Made by a program: the position numbers and the translations under genes. A stretch of DNA of 64,000 nt from Larus michahellis (lineage: Eukaryota > Chordata > Aves > Charadriiformes > Laridae), in assembly GCF_964199755.1 (NCBI RefSeq), contig NC_133896.1, positions 82,427,815-82,491,814 of the forward strand, read 5' to 3'. Under the pieces are notes generated by a model, which searched no databases, was not told where the DNA came from, and was given only the letters and a program-made list of their open reading frames with translations. This document shows, one piece after another, positions 1 to 12,800 of the stretch. Numbering within the stretch: position 1 is the first letter of the stretch; each line of letters opens with the position of its first letter.

Positions 1-560
1 CCGAGGGGGCGAGGGCGTTTTTAGCGCCGCCGCCACCACCTTCGTCGTCGCCGAGTATATGGCAAGCGAGGCGGGCAGGGGCTGGAAGCGAAGCCGGTGA
101 GGGGACGGGGGAGCTGGCGGTCTCCCGTGGGGGAGCAGGACCGGGCAGCGCGGAGGCGGCGAGCCGAGATGGGGCAGGTTACGCCATTAGTTACTGCCCC
201 TCCCGGGCAGGGCAAGGTGGTACCGAGTGAGAGCGGGTACAGAGAGCTCGGTGCTGCGATGGGCTCGCCCTGCGTATCCCAGCGTCTTTTTAGACACCGG
301 GCTGAGATACGCCGGGAGCGTTGGTCCTGCCTCCCCTCTTCCCATCCCTCAACAACAGTTTCCAGGAGCTCTGGAAAGCTGGCAGCTTCACGAAGGAAAA
401 CTACTTCCCACTTCAGCGACAGAAATTCCGGCTCGGTCACCGGCTTGCTATGAATGCTGCAGCAAGGCACCGCGGATGCGCATCTCCATAATAGCGGCTC
501 CATACATTGGGTTAGACAGGCTTGAACTGCCGAGGTCTTTTACAAACTTGGGCCCCTCTT
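1..560. promoter_or_regulatory. CpG-rich island at window edge
   Basis: The first 560 bases are GC-rich and dense in CpG (about ten CpG in the first 60 bases), in sharp contrast to the AT-richer, CpG-poor DNA that follows. This is what the promoter and first exon of a broadly expressed vertebrate gene look like, and the island clearly continues beyond the left edge. Both strands carry open frames of more than 100 codons here (for example minus 503-21), but open frames are common in GC-rich DNA and I recognise no protein. The gene and its direction cannot be decided from this window. Confidence 0.5.
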
Positions 561-3500
561 CCCACACACAAGCAACTCTTTCCAGGTCTCAAAACAAGAG
601 CTGAGCTGCGGCTGAGGGACAGGACAAATGGGGAAACATCATCCAGATGAAGAAGTCCCGCTCCTCAGAAAGGGGAATGCTGTGCATTCTCTCGTAGCGT
701 TGTCCACTGCTATCACATGAGTAAAATCTTTGGGAATTTAGTGACATGAGCTTTCTTCCTTTATTCTTCTCTTGTTTTGTCTATTCCTTCATAACCGGAT
801 TGGCTCCTGAAAGCTATTCCCAAGAGGACAATTTCAGGTACCTTCACAAGACATCCAGAGAGTGTTGTGAACCTGAACAAGATATGCAGTGATAACAGCC
901 GTGACAGCACATAAATCCAGGAAATTCTATTTACTCATTTTGTATCCAAAATAAAAACTTGAAAACATAGCTTCCCCCCAACGCCCTGCACAATGGTTCT
1001 TGTGCCTTTCTGCTCTTCCCCTCTTCTTCAGGCTCACGGCACTCACCCGCACTTGTGTTTTGGGCATGATTTCTGTTGCTGGCAGCAAGTCCCAGGCACA
1101 ACCTTTATAAACTGGTATTTGCGTTGGCATCAACTTCACTGGCTGCAAGCTGGGCCTAGTTTAATTGGTGCAAAATGTGCGTCTTTGCTTGTTTGCACAG
1201 AGGGAGGGACTAGCCTCCTTTCTGGGGTGACATGTCAGACTGTAACTGCAAACTGTAACTTTTTGCAAAGACGGAATGTGCCACCGGAAATCTTGCAGAG
1301 GTGTTGACTCACCTGTTCTGGTCTCAGCGGCAGTTGAAACTCACTACTCTTTACTTGTGCGTCTTTCAGCGTGACACAGTTACTAGCTCTTGGCTTTGCG
1401 GCAGGCTACTCAAATTCTCCACTGGTGCTGCTTTTGCTACTGGAGCTGCAGGAGAGTGACTCATGCACTAGAGACTCCGCTACACGGATACCTGTACAAT
1501 AAAGGCCATAACTGGGGGAAAATTCCTGTGCAAATAAGCCCTTCAGCTAAAATGGGTTCTGAAGATCTTAATCTGTAAGGTGTAAACCCCAAGGGTACAT
1601 GCCCTGAGCCGCTGGAGGCTATATGAAATGAGGCTGAACTTTCCTTATTTTAGGATGATATTGTTGCTAACAGGGTTCCCGGCAGGGCTGGAACATATGC
1701 CAGAAGCCAGGCTGGCAAAGACTAAAGGCGGGTCTAGGAGAAGGATTTCCGTCCCCTCCACCACCTGTCATGCTCTTCTGGTCTGTCTTCTCCACACACG
1801 GGATAAGTGAGCCTTGTGGCATGGGGTATTCAGCATTTTATTCCCCTTGCACAGACAGGATGGAAGCGTGGCGTTCCAGGGAGCCTCCTGTGCCTGGTCC
1901 ATCTCTGATCCCCCCTCAGGTCTTTCTGCTTATTCTGTTCTCTGTTTTATTTGCTTTTATTTTTCTCATGTATTTCTTCCTGTTCATTTTGTTTTCCAGA
2001 TGGCCCGCCATTTTAAATTCTCGTTCTCCCTGTATTTTTTCCTTCACGACTCTATCTCCTTACTCTGTTTTCTTGCTTCTGTGTGACGTGCAGCAGTCTC
2101 TGGCTAGTAACCAAGGCAAACTTCATTTGAAGCCAAACATAGCTGCTGATAGAGTCGATTTTGATGCGCCCGCTGCTTGCACCAATATGACCGTAACAGT
2201 AGCTGCCATCAGCTACAAGGATGCAGGCACCGTACCAGTGTAGACCAAACCTCTGCTTTGCGCCTTTCTGCTGTTTTCTTTTTATTAAGGCTTTTCTCTT
2301 CTTCTTCTTCTTCTTCTTCTGGAGATGGAGAATTCTCTTGTTCTGTTTTATGATCTTTTATATTGCCATTATGGTCATTTATGTTGTGGGGTGCTCTTGG
2401 TGTGCATGGTATTGGCAACACTGAGGACACTGTCATCTGCTTTCCAGCCCTGCCTCTTAAATCACAATCAGATCGCATCAGGCTTCTTTGCATGCTCACA
2501 GAAGCCAAAATAACAATAGTTTCTTAATCTCCAACTTCCATCTGTTTCAATGTTTGCATGTGGGTAGATGCTCTTTATTTGCGTCAAAATCTGTTGTATC
2601 TTAGAAGAAAGCCCTATCCACCTATCGAGTATGCTGCCTCACAGCCTCGCACGTATTCCTCTCCTGCCTGACGGTGAGGATGACAGCATCCCAGACTGGA
2701 GTAACCATTGGCACCAACAAAGCAAAGGTTCTGCGGCTGTGAGGTTTAGGAGTGCATGGCCATTCACTGTCGAGGGCAGGAGGACTTTCCCACACTATCA
2801 TGTTGAATATCCATACTATTTTCGGTGTGCCATGGACACTAACCAGCTCAGCAGTCCCTTTGGCTTTGACAGTGCTCACTCCTTATTTGAAACTCAGAGA
2901 CTCACCTGAAGGAACTGTGCCCTCCTGCCCTAGTAGCAGCAACAGAGAGTAGGGGTGGGGTACAGCAGGGAAAGACAAAGTAGGAGCTTTACTTGCTACA
3001 GCGGCACAGTCCAATGCTACGTTTAAGAAAAGCCTCATCCTTCTGTAGAAGAAGCTGTCAAAATGTAAATCCCACCCTTGTGTGCTTAGTGGTAGCTTTT
3101 GTTCTCCTCAATTGAGGACAATCTGTTTCTGCAGAGTTGGTTTCTATATTGCAGACACAGCAGTTTCGTGCAGGAATGAGAGCTGAGCTGACCAGGATTT
3201 CTTGGCTTTCAGAGGGAAAGGTTTCTTGGACAGAACCAAAAGGTTTCTGTGGAAAGTTTTGATTTTCTTTTATTTTTTTTATTATCATTTTTTTTTATTC
3301 CTTTGGGAAGGGTTCTCCAGGCTAAAAAGAAGGAGGTTAATTGAGTAGCCACTCCCGGGTGAGACTCAGGTTCATACCCCTTTTTAAACCTGGCTCTGTG
3401 GCATCCTAGCTGCATGCCTCTGGCTATCAGCTGTTTTCAGAGGACAACACAGTACGTGGGTGAGAAGCCAGTGAGACTGGGCGGGAAGGGAAGGAGGGAC

Positions 3501-6500
3501 CTTGTTGGTGTTGTGAGTCTGAATAAAAACATCTCATCAGGATGGTGCTTTTCAGGGAACAAGCTGATTTCTGGCCAGCTGTCTTCAAGCTTGTCTGAAG
3601 TCAGTCAGAAAAGATATTTCTGGGAAAATGGAATTTCCCAAGTTTGTGATACCTTGCTTCATATCCCATTGCAGCTTCCCGTTTGCTTCGGTGCCTGCTT
3701 ATTTTTGGCCAAAATCCATTTGTTCCTTAGCAGAGCGGCTCTCCAAGCTCTTTTACTACCTCTTGGCATAATTGACTAGAATTAAACATTAAAAAATCTA
3801 CAGAGGAGACCATTCATCCTGTTCTCCCCAGTAACAGGACTGCAAGGGTGGTAACCGGCAGCAGAACAGCAATAACACACACCCGGTGACAGTCCCGCTG
3901 CAGCCTTATGAACGATTTGTGCCGTAGTAAGTGGAGCTATCCTGCTTCAAAGCATCTGCAAAGATGCAAGCCCAATAAAGCAACTTTGCTTGTTTGGGAT
4001 TTGGATTTAAGCCCATTTCACAGCTCACCCTGCTCCTTCTCCTTTAGGCATGACTGCAAAATCCTAGCATAGACACAGTCTGTTGCTCAAAGTCAAGATA
4101 AAGGTGTCCTGGCTCGTGTTGTATCTTTCTAAGGCTAGAGACTGAGGACAAACTGGGGCCAGAGAGAAGAAAATGAAGTTTTCCTCATTCTTTGTTTCTC
4201 TGTAGATTTCACAGCAGTTGGGATTTTTTCCCTCGCCATGGACTTTTGCCAAAATCCTTGTCCCTGCCACTCCCCCCCAGCCCCCGCACAGCCACCATGC
4301 CCTTAGAGAACCTCTTTATCCCCATCTCTCCTTTCATTCGTCTACTACCCACCGCTGCAACTTGAATTTTCCTTCTGGAGATACTCAGATTCAAGAGAGG
4401 AGGTGGACACAGGGCTGACTTGGGCACAGAGATCAGAGACAAATTCCACTGCCTGGCTACATTGCCTCTTGGATGCTCATGTATCTCTGTCCGAAAAAAA
4501 GCCCGAGGGTTCAACCACCGGGTAGGCTGGGTTTCCCCAGAGCTATTGGTGCTGGTGCAGCAAAGGGCTGTCCATGGGTCCTCAGCTCTGCTGGCTCATT
4601 GCTCATACACGGATGCGTAGGCAGCTGCCTGCTGCCTCTGGGATGGCATGGAGGAGGCTGGCTAGTACTGAGGGGTGGACTGGCTTCTGTTACCACGAAT
4701 GTCTCCAAGAAATTCCTCTGGTAATGGGAAGGCCTTGCAAATGGGCAACTAGAGCTGCACAGAGATGTGATGTATCCCAGTCTGGCTTTCTTTGCTTCTG
4801 TCTGACTCATGTTTCCTCATTATGGGAAGAGTTTCTTTCACCAGCTAATTAAGATGGAGTAACCGAAGGGCAGCGTCACTGTTCAGGGCAGTCTTTTGGC
4901 AGTGAGGAGAGAAGTGGTCAGTTGGCACATAGATGACACAGGAAAGAGAGATCTCCTTTAAAGAGAGAGGGAAATCCTGTATGCTATTGCACTGCTCAGG
5001 CCTGAAATCGGGAGATGACTTTTCCCGTTCCATTCTTCTTTCTTCAAACACCAGCTTTCAAAACAGAAGCTATTTTGCTGTCTGCCCAGTCATCCAATTT
5101 AAACTCTTTGAAAAGCATTAGGGCAGCTTGTGCCTTATAGAACAAGGAAACAAGCTTAATAACAGGGATCAGTAATTTTACTGAGGTATTTATTCGTCTC
5201 TTGTTTTTTGAGCTCTAAACTGTCCCTCCTGTTCTTTGTCCCAGGGGCCTGGACATATATATAATGTCAGACGAATGGCTGTGACACAGGTCTGAGGCTA
5301 GAGGGGCTGAGCTGTAAGGAAAGACTTCAGAATCTGACAGCAAAGGTCAACAATGCCCAAGAGGCTACAAAGAGATGTGCTAGGGCACGCTGTAGTTTTG
5401 TGATACACTGGTTTTGGTGACAATTGTTTCCTATAAAGCTCCTGGCTTGTACAGATTCACCTATCCTATTCAACTCTGGGAGGTGATAGAAGTTCCTTAA
5501 CAAGATCACAAACAGACGTGGGGGACAAAAAGGCCCAGCTGTTGGGGGACCAACATCCTATATCTGCATAGGAAATATTTCCTGCAAGCTTTTAAAAGAG
5601 GAAAATGGATCACAAAAATGCAGTTATGTTACGGTTTCTATTTCATTGAGTAATAAATATAAAAAAAGAGCAGCATACAGAATGAGAGAAATCCAACTAA
5701 TTATGACTCATATGTCCCATGACTGAGCTGTCAGAACAAGATGTTTTGTATTCCTGCTTGAGTTACCTACCTGCTGATGATCTCACATCATGTTTTTCAT
5801 CGTGGTATCTAAGCTTTCACTGAAATAACAAATATGGACAGAGTGCTCAAAAGGCAAAATGACGGTGGACACATCAATCAAAGTCATCAGTTTCCTTTTT
5901 TTCTTCATTGGCTGTCTGCCAATCTAGTTACCTAACCTACTTCCTCTATAAACTCATCAGTAATTAATAACAGTTATTAATTACCCGGCAGATCCTGACC
6001 ATTAATGCCAGAGCCAGGCAGTGTTGTTGGTCATCGGTAGGTGCCGCAGATTTGTTCTAGCTCAGGTGTGGGCCCACAGCCACATTCTGACTCCCCCCAG
6101 CTGTGATTTTGTGCCAGCATATGCCCTGCATGTGTGAAGCTGGTGCTTCAGGTGGTCCTGAGCATGGCTCATGCTGTGCATTGCAGGGTTGCACTCCTGT
6201 TGCACAGAGCAGATGTTTGGACAACTTCCCAGGAAGGGACTGGCTGTTTCTGAGGGCAGCCACCATCCCATGACATGACCTTACGTAAGGACATCCCACT
6301 CTGTAGCGAAGGGGCTAACGTGTTATCTCAGCAGTGCAGCATGTCATTTTCATCGAGTCTTAGGACACTGCAGCAGCAGGAGGAGGCAGTTCAAGCCCTG
6401 GGTGTTTGGAAACTGGAAGCCCTCAACATCCAGCCTTTTGTTGTCGGCTCACTCAGAGAAGGTTAACGTGTGGCTTGACAACACGATGTGAAGCCGTCAC

Positions 6501-8580
6501 AGCACAACAAAAGCATCTTTTTCCCCAAGCTGTGGGAAATCCAGATCAGCATGCCACGTTGCTGTTGCTGTACACAGGAGATGATAAAGCCTGGTCAGGA
6601 AAAGCAATCTCTGGAAGACTGAAAGAGAACCTGACCTAGGAAAAGATATGTTCTTGCATCTCAAGCTGTGTTAGTTTGATACCCCTGTGTCATTCAGTAG
6701 TGTTGGTTGCATGATGGAGAATATGTGAGTGAGAATCACGGGTAAATTTACTAATCCTGAGAAATTATAGTTGTTGCAATGAGTGTGTGTCTGTCCACTA
6801 AGGGCTTTCAGGGGTCACAGATACAAGCAATATGATTTGTGGAGCTAGAGGTGAAGTAATATGTAGAATGGGAAATGGCTTCTGGAGAAGAGATATAGGC
6901 ATTACTTAGTGTTAGCCAGTGACATACTGCTTACATCTTTGGATGAAGTTGTTGACAGGCACATTCTGGTGATGAGAGCTTCTGCAGTTTAAGAAAGTAC
7001 CGTCCCATCTCTTGACTTCATCTTAGGTAATGTTTATTGCTGTCAGAGCAGGGCGGCTGGAATGGGTCATGTGAACAAACGCATACTCACGTTATCCTGC
7101 TGGAAACTTTCTCATCGAACCTCCACTCAGTCCCCTACAGGCTGAGTGTCACTTTCTTATGAGTGTTGTGTGTCTCAATCTAAAATCTCCAGAGAGGCCT
7201 ATTCCTTAGTAATGTAAGTTTTTCAGTCAAAGGTAGGTGTGTTTATCACAACCTTGAGCTTCATGAATTTCCACCATGAACTTCCATTTGTATTTTTTTT
7301 ATGACAGGAGTACCTTATTTAATACCTGACACGTATGCACTCCTAGCAAACCTTTCCAGTAGTATCTGTGATCCTTTTCAGCTTTCAGAAAGTTGCACTG
7401 TTGACACAGATACAACACAGGCAGAAACAACCATGTCAAAAGGAACACACTGGTCATGCATGTCTTCACATCCTCTTCTAAGGTGCACACAGTGTGCCCA
7501 TCAGGTTGGAGTGGCATGCATTGGTTAGACAACAGCCCACAGTGCTCTCTTTGCCCCTCATGGAGAGAGGTGGTTTCTGAGGCAGCCAGCACTCAAGCCA
7601 AGAGATTTTAACAAGCTGGCGTCAACATCTGGTGCTATCTCCAGCATCAGCCCTGAAATCACTGAAGCTCCTTGTCCCTCAGGAGAGACAGGGCTCAGCA
7701 ATTTTCTTCAGATACTCCATGAAAAGAGAAATGGAAACCAAAATCCGTATACTGTCAACTCATGCAGTTTTGGGATATCCCAGGTAATGGAAAAAACAAC
7801 AAAAAAAAGGCCAGTTCTTCGAGGGCCAAAGAGCTCTGTCACTGTACTAGGCCAAAGCTGGCTCTGTGCATCCAAGCAGTGTTGAGCCTGAGGTCACCTA
7901 GCCTCCTAGATCACAGAGTGCGGCCGACATGCAGAGCGTGGCATAGCTCACCTTCAGGCAGAGCTGGCCCCTTCATGGGTCTAGGAAGAGTCACTCGGGT
8001 GTCATTGCCCCCTGCTCCCCATGGCTCCTAGTCTCAGGAACATGCCTGCAGAGTCTCTGCAGCGCTCTTTCTAGACACATCTGGTCCTTGTTAGCTTAGG
8101 TTTGGTGTCTTATGAAAGTATTTGTAATGTTTCCAGACCTGAGCAGGCAGTGCTGTGCCTCAGCTAATGAACCCAGCCAGACTTTCCATGGAGCCAGCTA
8201 AGCTCTCTGCATCCACAGTCCAGTTAATCTGCAAGCCGAATATGAGCACCCAAGTGACTGGTAATTGTAGCTGCTCCTCAGTGTCACCCTAGGTCTTGCT
8301 AGTTTTGCCTTGGCAGTGTTTTCAGATGGCGGCTGGCAAAGTTGCTGAGCCACACTCTATTCTTCTAGCATAGCGGTTGGGTGAACAGTAGTAACTCTGT
8401 GGGACATGGGAGCTACTATCTTTCCTAAACGTCTCCGTAGGAAATTAGTATAACAAAAAGACCTTAAGGAAGCGGAATGTGATTTTATTTTACAAATCTC
8501 AAAAAAAAAAAAAAATCTCTCAGCACCAAGATGTGTGCATCTCAGTGGCCTGGCTAGGATCATATATATGTGCAAGAGAG
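561..8580. other. No gene recognised
   Basis: Unique-looking intergenic DNA. Open frames are short and resemble no family I know. It contains a CTT microsatellite near 2296-2320, a T-rich stretch at 3264-3297 and an A-run near 8502-8515. I saw no tRNA, CR1 tail or splice-bounded exon with a recognisable product. Short exons of the gene belonging to the left CpG island could be hidden here. Confidence 0.5.
2296..2320. repeat. CTT microsatellite
   Basis: About eight uninterrupted CTT units, giving a homopyrimidine run on the plus strand. Confidence 0.9.
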
Positions 8581-9110
8581 ATGGTGCAGGGTACTTAGTG
8601 GGTATCAGTAAGAAAGGCCTGACAACAAATGGCTAAATAAAGTAGCTGTTTTAATAAGACAGAATAAGAAGAGGACTATAGACAGTGAGTAAATCTAATA
8701 TGCCTTCGGATGCTGGGCACCCCCCGTTCACGCAGCGTTGGTCAGGCCCTGTCTGGATTTCCCCATGGCTCACTGCACAGGTCCTGTCCATGAAGGGCAG
8801 CTCCCCTGTTTGGGTCATCTGACCTATTACCTATTGTCTTACAGGAGCACAATTCTGTTCCTAAGGGATGTCTGAACTTCCTGCTGCACATGTAGATAAC
8901 GTCAGGGCCGTGAAGGTGGCAGAATAGCTGGAACCAAGCAGGACGTGCCTGCAGGCTCCTCTGTTATGATCCACCAGATAAGTTTGTCCTGCGGCCTAGG
9001 GATTTGTGCAACGCGGCACGGCCCGAAGGCCATGCTGCAGGGACACCACAGACCTGTGTATATAAATTACGGATTGCATTGGTAACATACGGGCTTCTCA
9101 GTCCCTAAGC
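8580..9110 (-). mobile_element. Possible solo LTR (fossil), low confidence
   Basis: Read on the minus strand, a TATA-like box (around 9057-9068) is followed several hundred bases later by a stretch resembling the TTATTAAAAC...TTTATT R region of avian retroviral LTRs (around 8628-8665). No internal retroviral genes flank it, and the ends are not defined. It could equally be ordinary intergenic DNA. If it is an LTR it is old and stands alone. Confidence 0.3.
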
Positions 9111-9740
9111 ACAAGGCCCAAGAAAGAAGACATGGCCTGTTTGAGATCACCATCTCCTCGAATGCTGTGTCTTCTGCAAGGCTCCCAAGACACGGCCCCC
9201 TCTCTTCCTCCTCTCTGGGTTTGGCAGGGAAGGTGAGGAAGCTTTGCTGATACCTTGTGAGTGAAGTCTCTCATTAGAGGTGTGTGTATAATGTATATAT
9301 AGATATATGTCCTTGACACAGCTGTGTCAGCACAGAAGGACTGCGACCTCGCAGGGCGTGAGGCCGAGCCACCACCGAGCTGAGCTTTGTGTGCTTCGGA
9401 GGACAGGCCTGCGTGCCACACGGAGCAGCTGCGCTACTGGGAGGAGTTTCCTGCATGGTTGAATAAATCTCATTTTTCCGCCAACGAAGTGCTATCATCC
9501 TTTTCAAACTTACAAGAAGGCTTCAGAGAGGTTGTCCAATTATTACGTTTTTTTAACCGGAAACCTGTAACAGCCCTCGCTCCCCATCTAAGGTAGTGCT
9601 GCTAAGGGCAGGCTGGTAAAGACGTGCCATTATGTGGTAGCAACCTTGGTCAAACCATTTTTTTCCCTTTCCTCCTACATCACCCGGAGCCAGCAGAGCC
9701 TGGGGAGTGTGCTCCGCCATCGGCCGTGGGTGGAGCCCCC

Positions 9741-9763
9741 GTCTGCAGGAACAGAAACAGAAA
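9741..9763 (+). promoter_or_regulatory. ISRE-containing promoter block, APOBEC1-like gene
   Basis: A 23-bp block whose right part is GAAACAGAAA (9754-9763), a match to the interferon-stimulated response element core GAAANNGAAA bound by ISGF3 and IRF factors. It ends 59 bases before the proposed start codon at 9823. The same block, 21 of 23 identical, precedes APOBEC1 at 32229-32251 at nearly the same distance from its start. Two such copies at equivalent places are not expected by chance and indicate a shared, duplicated promoter. Confidence 0.75.
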
Positions 9764-9822
9764 GGAGGACACCACTGAAGGAACGGAGCAGAGCCGGAGG
9801 GTTCACGGGGAGAGGAGAAGCC

Positions 9823-9845
9823 ATGTATGAGAAAAAACTGAGAGG
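9823..9845 (+). CDS. APOBEC1-like gene, proposed exon 1 (start codon)
   Basis: ATG in a good context (GCCATG) opens MYEKKLRG and ends at a GTAAAA donor. The 23 nt leave two bases of a codon, exactly what the next exon (start 13339, one base before codon ATG) needs, giving ...[16 protein letters not shown] exon 1 also ends in this phase and is followed by an intron of similar size (about 3.4 kb). The ISRE block just upstream, shared with APOBEC1, supports this as the true 5' end. Confidence 0.6.
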
Positions 9846-12800
9846 GTAAAAAAAAAATAATCGCTGACCAAAAGAAAAACGCCCCAGCTTCAGCTCTGTG
9901 TCATCGCTGCTCCAACCCAAGGGGACCCCGCGCTGTGTGGCCCAGGGGCTTGCTTTTTGTCTGTGCAAAGTCTCTGCCTTGCTTGGGGAAGGGCGAGGGT
10001 GGTACTGGTGCCAGCATACCTGACTGGGAGACCTGGTCCCCAGTGTCACTGCAGCGGGCCGGGGGTAGCACCGAACTCTGAGCCTGGCGGGGAAGTTCCT
10101 GCCAGCGTAAAACTGTCATGGGAGCCATAAAACGTCCAGGAACAAAAAGTGCTGATAAAAATGAGCGGAAGATGGGGTGGGTTGGGGACAGGCTACGGCA
10201 GGAGCTGGCTCACCCCAACGCTGGGCAGCAAGAGAATCCAAAAGTGCCTATTCCCTGCTCGACTGTTTTGAGGTCTTGAAATGGCTGTTGTGCCACGAAA
10301 TAAACAGGAAGTGTCAGACCAGACATTCTCTGTCCAATAGAAGGAAAAAACAATACTTTTAATGCACAGTTCAGTAAAGAAGTGCATGAGCTGTTCAAAT
10401 GTTTAGCCATGGAAGAAAAACGTGGATTAAAGAAGTTTTGACACACCTATGCTTGTACAGTTTAGATATTGTCATTATTACTGTTATTATCTTGCAATGA
10501 GCAGAATTTTAAATAGTTTCTAATAAGCGTGAGAGGAAGGAAGGAAAATTATTAAATATCTATAATGGTGCAGTGTATTACACAAAGTTTTAGTAAAGGA
10601 GAGATGAGTTTTAGGAGCCGTTTTCATAAAATTAGTCCATTTTAAAACAAACTCATTGCATTCCTGTCCAAGTTAAGGATGATGGGACAATGGAAAAGGT
10701 ATAACTAACACATTTTAGAAGATATTTGTCATCAGTCAATACATCTTTAAGGTTTAATGCACATTTACATAGCAGTGGCATATTAATAGAAAAGAAAATA
10801 AAGCCTAAAGTTATGTTGGCTGTCATCCCTCTGCCATTTTCTCCCCTAACTCCTCTAAACATTTTTGTGTGCAATTCACCTTTCAAATACTCAGTCTTTA
10901 CAGTTGGTGTATTTCTCTCCAGCTCTTAAATTCTGAAAAGGTTACAAGTTCACCTTCATGAGACCGATGCACCAAATTTAGTAAGAACACTAAAAAAGTT
11001 TTAGGATTTTTTATTTTTTCTTTTTTTGCTAACTCGTAATTTTATCTCTTATTTGTATCAAGGAACCATTTTTTTGAGTTAGGCTCCATGTGTATATGTC
11101 TACCGTATGTAACAATACTGAACAGCAAGGACTGTTTGTGATAGTTATAAAAATAAAAAAAATCAAAGTGATTGCATGGCTTTGGGCAATTCATCTGTAA
11201 ACTCACAGCTTATTTTAAGTATTTTCTTATCTGGTTTGGGGAGAAAAAGGAATAGGTGCTGGGATTCTGTATATATTCTGTAGTGTGGAATGTTTTAATG
11301 ATGTTTTTCAAATTTCTTGTCTGTCCTTCTGTTAGAGCTGTTTAAATTTACAATTAATCCATTATCTAAAAAATAGCAAGTTATATCTGTAGCAGATATT
11401 TATAAGAATGCAGACTTTTGTTTCTATTGCGTTGATGACACAATCGATTCCACTTGGCTTAACACGTCTTTCAGGTGGCTATATCTTGAAGATTAGTGTA
11501 GTGCAAGTCTGTTCTAAAGAAATAGCTTTATGTCCCTGAAAATACGCACACAACACCCACTGCAATAGCTTATCCACAGTGCAATATTTTATGGTCAAGA
11601 TACAGGCAAGAGGATGCTTAAGACCAATTTAAGTAAGACCTGGAAATTTTAACTTGTCTGTATGTTATAGTTGGATGGCAACAACTACAGATACCTTTGA
11701 ACAAGTCAGATCTCTGTAATCTATTGTAACATTGCTTTTCAAAACAGTAAAGATAGCCTCTGTAAGAATTAGATGAACTGGTTGGGCTTGAGTGTTGGGA
11801 GTTAAATGTATTTTCTTCGGTAAACTTCAACCACGGTCACTATATTTCCTGTATACACACGCACACCCACACACAGAGAAAAAATATATCTCTTTTAGCA
11901 GCTCAAATGAGAAAAAATAAAAATTAAGCCCATGCTTCACTTTTGTCTCTCTCTGTTGTTTTTTTCAACAACATACTAAAGGAATTAAGTGTAATAAAAA
12001 AAGTTATTCCTGTACCAGAATTAAACAGTTGGTGACATTTACATTTGCTACATTTACATAAATTCAATAGAAAGTCTGATAAAGAAATCTGCATGTACAG
12101 TTTCTGTGGTTTATATACACAGAGATTACATGGAGAAAATAAACAGAGATAAGCTCTGCCATTTATAAACTGATTTACGTACATATGTGTGTTAATGTAT
12201 AAGAGGCTGGAATGAGGAAGGAGACAGGGTAAGAAGACAAAGCCTTCCGACTGACTCAGATAAATGAGATGCTTTTTTACAGAGGCGATGAGTCCTGCAG
12301 CTAGAGAATATGTGACACTTGATCTGCAAGATTTCATTTGTCCTTAGTTCAGCTAGTGGGGTTGTTGTGTTTGGGTTTTTTTTTTGTTATTGGTGGGTGC
12401 TACAGGCTTGTTACTTCTCTGCTAAGAGTCTGTCCTAGATTTATTCTGAATTACTCTAATGTGAAAAAAAATATTTATGGAGTGCGTTCTCAAATATATC
12501 TCTATATAAAGCAATTGTACAAAGGCTAAAGTGCTAATGGTGACTTTATATATTATTTATGTGTCATGGATAATTACTGATATAAAGAATACCTTCACAA
12601 CCAACACTGGCAGTCTTTTATGGTTACTTAATTGACAATATTTAGAGGTCTGTTCTGAGCTGAGTAGATCTGGATCTAAGAGATGGACCATCTATCAGAA
12701 AATGTCATTCTTGGGAGCGGCATCTTTTTGTATAGAGCAGTTCTTTTTCCTTCTCTCATGTAGGATTGTGCTGACTGTGCTAATCCTTATGAAAATACAA

